Origin: Streptomyces sp. NBC_00704
GTDB lineage: Bacteria; Actinomycetota; Actinomycetes; Streptomycetales; Streptomycetaceae
Direction of reading: 5' to 3'
DNA: 64,000 nt
NCBI RefSeq assembly: GCF_036226605.1
Contig: NZ_CP109000.1
Coordinates: forward strand, 6,630,501-6,694,500
The notes under the pieces were generated by a model. It did not search any database. It saw only the letters and a program-made list of their open reading frames with translations, and was not told the origin of the DNA. Both the position numbers and the translations under genes were made by a program. Below, piece after piece: positions 58,039-64,000 of this stretch (position 1 is its first letter; every line of letters starts with the position of its first letter).

Positions 58039-59225
58039 CCGACACCCTCGGATCCGCGAAGTCCGCGACCTCCGCCGCGGGAAAGTCGACCGGCAACGGC
58101 AACCCCCTCTCGGGCCTGGCCCAGAGCGAGGCGGCCGACCGGCTCAAGGGCGAGGTGCAGGAGTACCTCGCCGCGCAGGCCACGCGTCTGCTCACCGGCG
58201 TCGGCAACAAGCTCGGCGAGACCACGAACAAGCTCAACGACATCGCCGAGGGCAACAGCCCCGGGTTCGCCAAACTCGCCCTGGACGGCGGCAAGAAGAT
58301 CGCCGAGGGCAAGGGGCCGGTCCGCTCCGCCCTGGAGCTGGGCGCCTCGCGCGCCAAGGACAAGGTGACCGGTGCCCTGAAGAACATCGGCGGCGGCAAG
58401 GGCGGCAAGGGCAAGAAGAACGCCGGCAAGAAGCCGACCGTGATCATGGAGACGATCGACGTCGGCGTGCCGCTGCGCACCGCCTACGACCAGTGGACGC
58501 AGTACCAGGACTTCAGCACCTTCGCCAAGGGCGTCAAGAGCGCCAACCGCGCCGACGACACCACCAGCGACTGGCAGGCGAAGGTCTTCTGGTCCAACCG
58601 CAGCTGGAAGGCGAAGACCACCGAACAGGTGCCGGACGACCGGATCGCCTGGACGTCGGAGGGCGCCAAGGGCACCACGAAGGGCGTCGTCTCCTTCCAC
58701 GAGCTAGGCGAGAACCTGACCCGCATCCTGCTGGTCATCGAGTACTACCCGACGGGCCTGTTCGAGAAGACCGGCAACATCTGGCGCGCCCAGGGCCGCC
58801 GTGCCCGCCTCGACCTGAAGAACTTCGCCCGCTTCATCACCATCAAGGGTGAGGCGCAGGACAGCTGGCGCGGCGAGATCCGCGACGGCGAGGTCGTCCG
58901 CTCCCACGACGACGCGATCGCCGAGGAGGAGGAGAACCAGCGGTCCGAGGACGCCGAGGACGCCGACGAGAACGGCGAGAACGGCGAGGACGGCGAGGAC
59001 GCCGAGGCGCGGGATGCCGCGGACGACGCCCCGGAGGACGATGAGGAGTACGAGCCCGAGGAGGAGGCCGAGGGCGCGTACGAGGAGGAAGACGAGGAGG
59101 GCGAGCCCGAGGAAGAGTTCGAGGAGGAGCCCGAAGGCGAGTACGAGGAGGAAGAGGAAGAGGGTGAGCCCGAGGAGGAGGCCGAGCCCCAGTACGAGGA
59201 CGCGAAGGGCGGGAGCCGGCGATGA
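58035..59225 (+). CDS. gvpZ: GvpZ-type SRPBCC gas vesicle protein with acidic tail
   Basis: A 396-residue protein in the position of GvpZ. Residues 1-130 are Lys/Gly-rich with helical parts. Residues about 133-290 are an SRPBCC/cyclase-like domain (VIMETIDVGVPLRTAYDQWTQYQDFSTFAKGVKS, WKAKTTEQVPDDRIAWTS, RILLVIEYYPTGLFEKTG). Residues 296-396 are an acidic tail with EEE and PEEE runs. Such proteins also occur near gas vesicle genes in other actinobacteria; the ligand is unknown. Overlaps its neighbours as ATGA. Confidence 0.85.
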   Translation: MTDTLGSAKSATSAAGKSTGNGNPLSGLAQSEAADRLKGEVQEYLAAQATRLLTGVGNKLGETTNKLNDIAEGNSPGFAKLALDGGKKIAEGKGPVRSALELGASRAKDKVTGALKNIGGGKGGKGKKNAGKKPTVIMETIDVGVPLRTAYDQWTQYQDFSTFAKGVKSANRADDTTSDWQAKVFWSNRSWKAKTTEQVPDDRIAWTSEGAKGTTKGVVSFHELGENLTRILLVIEYYPTGLFEKTGNIWRAQGRRARLDLKNFARFITIKGEAQDSWRGEIRDGEVVRSHDDAIAEEEENQRSEDAEDADENGENGEDGEDAEARDAADDAPEDDEEYEPEEEAEGAYEEEDEEGEPEEEFEEEPEGEYEEEEEEGEPEEEAEPQYEDAKGGSRR

Positions 59226-59590
59226 CCATGTCGAGCCGGCTGCCGGAGCCGTACGGCCAGGGCGGCGGGGCCAACCTCGCCGACATCCTGGAGCGCGTTC
59301 TCGACAAGGGCATCGTGATCGCGGGCGACATCCGGATCAACCTGCTCGACATCGAACTGCTCACCATCAAACTCCGCCTCATCGTCGCCTCCGTCGACAA
59401 GGCGAAGGAGATGGGCATCGACTGGTGGGAGACCGACCCGGCGCTGTCCTCCGGCGCCCGTCGCGACGAACTCGCGCGGGAGAACGCCGAGCTGCGTGAA
59501 CGGCTGGCCCGGCTGGAGGAACTGGAGCTGGGCCGCGCCCCGGAGGCCCGGGAGTCCGGCTCCCGTGACGTCAGGAAGGAGTCGCCGTGA
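59222..59590 (+). CDS. gvpJ: Gas vesicle protein GvpJ
   Basis: A 122-residue minor GvpA paralogue. The core is ANLADILERVLDKGIVIAGDIRINLLDIELLTIKLRLIVASVDKAKEMGIDWWE. The DIRINLLDIELLTIK segment in place of GvpA's VRVSLVGIEIL is the GvpJ pattern. The C-terminal 40 residues form a coiled coil (RDELARENAELRERLARLEELEL). Minor paralogues are thought to form the vesicle cap or start growth. ATGA overlap with gvpZ. Confidence 0.92.
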   Translation: MTMSSRLPEPYGQGGGANLADILERVLDKGIVIAGDIRINLLDIELLTIKLRLIVASVDKAKEMGIDWWETDPALSSGARRDELARENAELRERLARLEELELGRAPEARESGSRDVRKESP

Positions 59591-60420
59591 CGGGACTGCG
59601 GTACGTCTACGCCGTCTGCCGGCCCATCGGCGCGCCGTTGCAGACGGCCCTGAAGGGCGTGGCGGGCGATCCGCCCCGGCTGCTCGCCCACCGCGGTCTG
59701 ATCGCGGTCGTCAGCCATGTCCCCGAGGCCGACTTCGCCGAGGCGCCCCTGCACCGGCATCTGGAGGACCTCGACTGGCTGACCGACACCGCCAGGGCCC
59801 ACCAGCAGGTGATCGACGCGCTGACGGCCGTCACCACGCCGCTGCCGCTGCGGCTCGCCACGGTGTTCCGTGACGACAGCGGCGTCCGCGTGATGATGGA
59901 GGAGCGCGAGGCGGACTTCCTGCGCACCCTGGACCGGCTGGAGGGCCGCGTCGAGTGGGGCGTGAAGGTCTACGTGGAGCGGGAGCCCGCCGCCTCCGCC
60001 TCCGCCGCCGCCGAGACGGCGGAGAAGCCCGCCTCGGGCCGGGACTACCTGCGCCGGCGGCGCATGGAGAGCCGGGCGCACGAGGACAGCCGGCAGCGCG
60101 CGGAGCGGTTCGCGGACCGTCTGCACGCCGACCTGTCCGCGCACGCCGACGGGGCCCGGCTGCACGCCCCGCAGAACCCGGCGCTGTCCAAGGCGTCCGG
60201 GCAGAACGTCCTGAACGCCGCCTACCTGGTGCCGCGCGGCCGGTCCGAGGAGTTCGTGGAACTCGTCGACCGCACCAAGGGCGAGGAGCCCGGCATGCGC
60301 GTCGAACTCACCGGACCCTGGGCCGCGTACTCCTTCGTGGACGACGCCGGGAACGCGTCGACGGCGCAGGATTCCCCGTCGGCGCCGGCGAGCGCCGACC
60401 TCGGCGAGGGGGGCTCATGA
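59587..60420 (+). CDS. gvpL: Gas vesicle protein GvpL
   Basis: A 277-residue GvpL/GvpF family protein: RYVYAVCRPIGAPLQTALKGVAG at the start, LAHRGLIAVVSHVPEADFAEAPL, PLPLRLATVFRDDSGVRVMMEER, VEWGVKVYVERE, and the C-terminal VELTGPWAAYSFVDD. It is the second family member in the operon after gvpF. GTG start overlapping gvpJ as GTGA. Confidence 0.93.
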   Translation: MTGLRYVYAVCRPIGAPLQTALKGVAGDPPRLLAHRGLIAVVSHVPEADFAEAPLHRHLEDLDWLTDTARAHQQVIDALTAVTTPLPLRLATVFRDDSGVRVMMEEREADFLRTLDRLEGRVEWGVKVYVEREPAASASAAAETAEKPASGRDYLRRRRMESRAHEDSRQRAERFADRLHADLSAHADGARLHAPQNPALSKASGQNVLNAAYLVPRGRSEEFVELVDRTKGEEPGMRVELTGPWAAYSFVDDAGNASTAQDSPSAPASADLGEGGS

Positions 60421-60605
60421 CCGTCGTGGAGCGCCGCGAGATCGCCCTGGTGGACCTGCTCGACCGGCTGCTCGCCGGGGGAGTGGTCATCACGGGCGAC
60501 ATCACGCTGCGCATCGCGGACGTCGACCTCGTCCGCATCGACCTCAACGCCCTGATCAGCTCGGTCAACGAGCAGGTGCCGTCGCCCTGGGGGGAGTCAC
60601 CGTGA
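60417..60605 (+). CDS. gvpS: Gas vesicle protein GvpS (short GvpA paralogue)
   Basis: A 62-residue GvpA-like protein: REIALVDLLDRLLAGGVVITGDITLRIADVDLVRIDLNALISSV. It keeps the two beta strands and helices of the GvpA core but lacks any extension, and is the third GvpA paralogue of the operon after gvpA and gvpJ. Overlaps gvpL as ATGA and gvpK as GTGA. Confidence 0.88.
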   Translation: MTVVERREIALVDLLDRLLAGGVVITGDITLRIADVDLVRIDLNALISSVNEQVPSPWGESP

Positions 60606-60889
60606 CGGACCGCCGACGCAACCACGTCGACCTGGAGCCCGACACCGTCGAGCGCGACCTGGTCAAACTGGTCCTGACCGTGGTGGAGCTGCTGCGCCAG
60701 CTGATGGAACGGCAGGCGCTGCGCCGCTTCGACCAGGGCGACCTGAGCGAGGAGCAGGAGGAGCGCATCGGGCTCACCCTGATGCTGCTGGACGACCGCA
60801 TGACCGAGCTGCGCGAGCGCTACGGACTGCGGCCCGAGGACCTCAACCTGGACCTCGGGCCCCTGGGACCGCTGCTCCCCCGGGAGTGA
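60602..60889 (+). CDS. gvpK: Gas vesicle protein GvpK
   Basis: A 95-residue GvpK: VDLEPDTVERDLVKLVLTVVELLRQLMERQALRRFDQGDLSEEQEERIGLTLMLLDDRMTELRERYGL, then EDLNLDLGPLGPLL. The length is typical. It is the last gene of the operon and converges on the methyltransferase gene with a 25-base gap. GTG start overlapping gvpS. Confidence 0.95.
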   Translation: MTDRRRNHVDLEPDTVERDLVKLVLTVVELLRQLMERQALRRFDQGDLSEEQEERIGLTLMLLDDRMTELRERYGLRPEDLNLDLGPLGPLLPRE

Positions 60890-60914
60890 ACCCGTCGGGC
60901 GGGAGCGGACGAGG

Positions 60915-61895
60915 TCAGGCGGCGCTCCCGGCCCCGGCCTCCCCGGCCCCGGCCTCCCCGGCCCCGGCCTCCCCGGCCCCGGCCTCCCCGGCCCCGGCCT
61001 CCCCGGCCCCGGCCTCCCCGGTCTCGGCCTCCCCGGCCCCAGCCTCCCCGGTCTCGGCCTCGCCGGCCTCGGCCCTGCCGGGCTTGTGGCCCAGGATCTC
61101 CCCGTGCAGGACGGCGAACCAGCCGTCCTCCCGCCGCCCCCACTCCCGCCAGGCCGCCGCCACCGCGTGCAGCTGTTCCGCCGTGGCGTGCCCGCCGCGG
61201 GTGGCGAGGTCCGCGTAGGCCGAGGCCACGGTGCGGTCGGCCCACAGACCGCTCCACCAGGCCCGCTCCCCGGGGGTGCTGAAGGTCCAGGTGGACGACG
61301 TGGCCGTGACGTCGGTGAACCCGGCGGCCAGCGCCCAGGACTTCAGCCGCCGTCCGGCGTCCGGTTCGCCGCCGTTGGCGCGGGCCACCCGCCGGTAGAG
61401 ACCGAGCCAGTCGTCCATGCCCGCCACGGCGGGGTACCAGGTCATCGCCGCGTAGTCCGAGTCGCGGACCGCGACGTAGCCGCCGGGTTTGGTCACCCGC
61501 AGCATCTCCCGCAGCGCCTGCACGGGATCGCCGACGTGCTGGAGCACCTGATGGGCGTGGACGACGCAGAAGGCGTCGTCGGGGTAGGGCAGGGCGTGCA
61601 CGTCCGCGACCGCGAAGCCGACGTTGGTCAGCCCCCGCTCGGCGGCCGTGGCGCGGGCCTGCTCCAGAATCCCGGGCGCGTGGTCGACGCCGGTGACGTG
61701 CCCCTCGGGCACCAGGGCGGCCAGGTCGGCGGTGATGGTGCCGGGGCCGCAGCCGATGTCCAGGATCTTCATGTGGGGCTTGAGCGAGCCGAGCAGATAC
61801 GCCGCGGAGTTGGCGGCGGTCCGCCAGGTGTGCGAACGCAGCACGGACTCGTGGTGCCCGTGCGTGTAGACGGCGGTCTCCTGCGCTTTCGGCAT
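60915..61895 (-). CDS. SAM-dependent methyltransferase with EAGAG-repeat tail
   Basis: A 326-residue protein. Residues 1-273 are a class I methyltransferase of the UbiE/Coq5-like group: LDIGCGPGTITADLAALV (45-62), VTGVDHAPGILEQAR, VGFAVADVHALPYPDDAFCVVHAHQVLQHVGDP and EMLRVTKPGGYVAVRDSDY. Residues 274-326 are ten or more pentapeptides of the type EAGAG or EAETG, encoded by a 15-bp tandem repeat, and look like a flexible acidic tail. AAGGGGAG precedes the ATG. The substrate is unknown. A strong palindrome lies about 100 bases upstream. Confidence 0.88.
   Translation of the reverse strand: MPKAQETAVYTHGHHESVLRSHTWRTAANSAAYLLGSLKPHMKILDIGCGPGTITADLAALVPEGHVTGVDHAPGILEQARATAAERGLTNVGFAVADVHALPYPDDAFCVVHAHQVLQHVGDPVQALREMLRVTKPGGYVAVRDSDYAAMTWYPAVAGMDDWLGLYRRVARANGGEPDAGRRLKSWALAAGFTDVTATSSTWTFSTPGERAWWSGLWADRTVASAYADLATRGGHATAEQLHAVAAAWREWGRREDGWFAVLHGEILGHKPGRAEAGEAETGEAGAGEAETGEAGAGEAGAGEAGAGEAGAGEAGAGEAGAGSAA
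60931..61080 (-). repeat. 15-bp tandem repeat within the methyltransferase gene
   Basis: Six exact copies of a 15-bp unit (plus strand GCCCCGGCCTCCCCG) at 60931-61020 are followed by four degenerate copies to 61080. Each unit encodes one EAGAG-type pentapeptide. Copy number should vary between strains by slippage without breaking the frame. Confidence 0.9.
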
Positions 61896-61993
61896 GACGG
61901 CTCCCCTTCTCGACGGACCGGGTCCGGCCCGGCCCCCGGTGGCTCCACGCTACGCCGACGGCCGCATGGTGAGACAGATCATTCTGAAATGTG

Positions 61994-62012
61994 GACTGAC
62001 GGTACGTCAGTC
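61994..62012. promoter_or_regulatory. Palindromic operator GACTGACG-N3-CGTCAGTC
   Basis: A perfect inverted repeat with 8-bp arms and a 3-base GTA spacer, in the 256-base gap between the divergent methyltransferase (61895) and histidine phosphatase (62152) genes. Size and symmetry fit a TetR-family operator. No regulator gene is adjacent. Confidence 0.65.
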
Positions 62013-62151
62013 ACCCGTTGTCGTGCGGACCGTGCGGCCCTGCTTCGCGACAGCGGGCGGCAGCCCGGGATCAGCCGCCACGAGGGCGCCCCGTACCCTG
62101 AGGCGGCCGTTTCCGGGGCGGAGACGGCCTCGACACCGGAGGCTCCCCCGC

Positions 62152-62811
62152 ATGCGCCTGCTGCTCGTCCGTCACGGCCAGACCCCCGCCAACGTGGACA
62201 ACCTCCTCGACACCGCCGTGCCCGGCCCCGGACTCACCGAGCTGGGCGCCCGCCAGGCCGCCGCCCTGCCCGAGGCCCTGGCCGACGAGGACGTCGAGGC
62301 CCTCTACGCCTCCACCCTCGTCCGCACCCAGCTCACGGCCGCCCCGCTGGCCGCCGCCCGCGGCCTCGGCGTCCTGGTGCGCGACGGGCTGCGGGAGATC
62401 TCCGCCGGGGACCTGGAAGCGCAGCCCGGAGACACGGAGCAGGGCGCCCTCTACATGCGCACGGCGTTCGCCTGGGCGGCGGGCGAGACGGACCTGCGCA
62501 TGCCGGGCGGTGAGAGCGGAACCGAGTTCCTCGCGCGCTACGACGCCGTGGTCGCCGAGGTCGCGGCGAGCGGCGCGCGGACCGCCGTACTGGTCAGCCA
62601 CGGCGCCGCGATCCGCACCTGGGCTGCGGCCCGCGCCCACAACGTCGACGTCCCCTTCGCCGCCGCGCACCGCCTCGCCAACACCGGCACGGTCGTGCTG
62701 GAGGGCTCGCCCGCGGACGGCTGGAAGGCGCTGTCCTGGGCCGGCGCCACGGTCGCCCCCGCCGGGGACGGCGGACCGGCCGGGCAGCCCGTGGAGGGCG
62801 CCGGCGGCTGA
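62152..62811 (+). CDS. Histidine phosphatase family protein
   Basis: A 219-residue phosphoglycerate-mutase-like phosphatase. The phosphate-accepting histidine is in LLLVRHGQTPANV (H9). EALYASTLVRTQLTAAPLA and DGLREISAGDLE hold further active-site residues, and the second histidine is in AVLVSHGAAIRTW. The substrate is not evident. GGAGG lies 9 bases before the ATG. Upstream in-frame starts would cross the palindrome region and are not supported. Confidence 0.9.
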   Translation: MRLLLVRHGQTPANVDNLLDTAVPGPGLTELGARQAAALPEALADEDVEALYASTLVRTQLTAAPLAAARGLGVLVRDGLREISAGDLEAQPGDTEQGALYMRTAFAWAAGETDLRMPGGESGTEFLARYDAVVAEVAASGARTAVLVSHGAAIRTWAAARAHNVDVPFAAAHRLANTGTVVLEGSPADGWKALSWAGATVAPAGDGGPAGQPVEGAGG

Positions 62812-62891
62812 CCGCCGGGGCCGGCCGCTTCCCCGGCCTGCGCCGATATCGGTTTGCCGCGGGCGGCGGGCGGCCCGCAGAATGCCTCCTC

Positions 62892-64000
<1,109 letters not shown>

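Overview
The window is high-GC (low 70s percent) actinobacterial chromosome, almost certainly from Streptomyces. The evidence is strong third-position GC, GTG starts, rare TTA codons, leaderless promoters with TAGGCT-like -10 boxes 6-7 bases from the start codon, and Streptomyces-typical gene sets (ten-gene gvpOAFGYZJLSK gas vesicle operon, ethylmalonyl-CoA operon, AdaA-AlkA fusion). From memory, the order resembles the S. coelicolor SCO645x-SCO651x region; this was not checked.

Layout. 1-7619: end of a phytoene-desaturase-like oxidoreductase, a macro-domain ADP-ribose enzyme, a secreted M1 peptidase, and a one-polypeptide NADPH nitrate reductase. 7800-13948: a Tat-exported GH2 beta-galactosidase with a LamG domain inserted in its barrel, a dihydrolipoyl-dehydrogenase-type flavoprotein and a small membrane protein. 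14035-18544: alkylation repair (AdaA-AlkA fusion plus Ogt), then an ADP-ribose/NAD group (SIR2, NUDIX, ADP-ribosylglycohydrolase). 18743-21534: glycerate kinase, and the psd-pssA phospholipid pair.

21705-30991 is a carbon-assimilation locus on the minus strand. The order is ccr, ethylmalonyl-CoA mutase, malyl-CoA lyase family, MaoC hydratase and acyl-CoA dehydrogenase, i.e. the ethylmalonyl-CoA pathway for C2 units, tightly coupled. Upstream are a TetR regulator and a tandem-fused 3-hydroxyacyl-CoA dehydrogenase. A pair of palindromes sits on the likely ccr promoter.

31843-46666 is mixed: a HEAT-repeat protein, a GNAT enzyme coupled to an internally deleted RidA remnant, a secreted S33 peptidase, a radical SAM gene behind an SOS box, an SRPBCC protein, a triple beta-sandwich repeat protein, a SpoIIE-type phosphatase with a TTA codon, a methyltransferase, and a four-gene peptidase operon (M55, M20, S9, S66) that fits scavenging of cell-wall or D-amino-acid peptides. 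A non-coding array of 110/111-bp repeats follows at 46691-47116.

47257-64000: small enzymes (GNAT, DUF6204, VOC, LLM oxidoreductase), then a plus-strand run that starts with an NDH-2-like flavoprotein, a repetitive disordered protein, transketolase and a LigD polymerase domain, and passes into the gas vesicle operon. Several Gvp proteins carry long acidic or lysine-rich extensions. The window closes with a methyltransferase carrying an EAGAG-repeat tail, a strong palindrome in a divergent promoter region, a histidine phosphatase and a truncated ABC-F gene.

No tRNA, rRNA, CRISPR array, insertion sequence or prophage was seen. The best candidates for something new are the palindrome pair on the ccr promoter, the repeat protein at 51779-52159, the 110/111-bp repeat array, the charged Gvp extensions and the ADP-ribose gene group.
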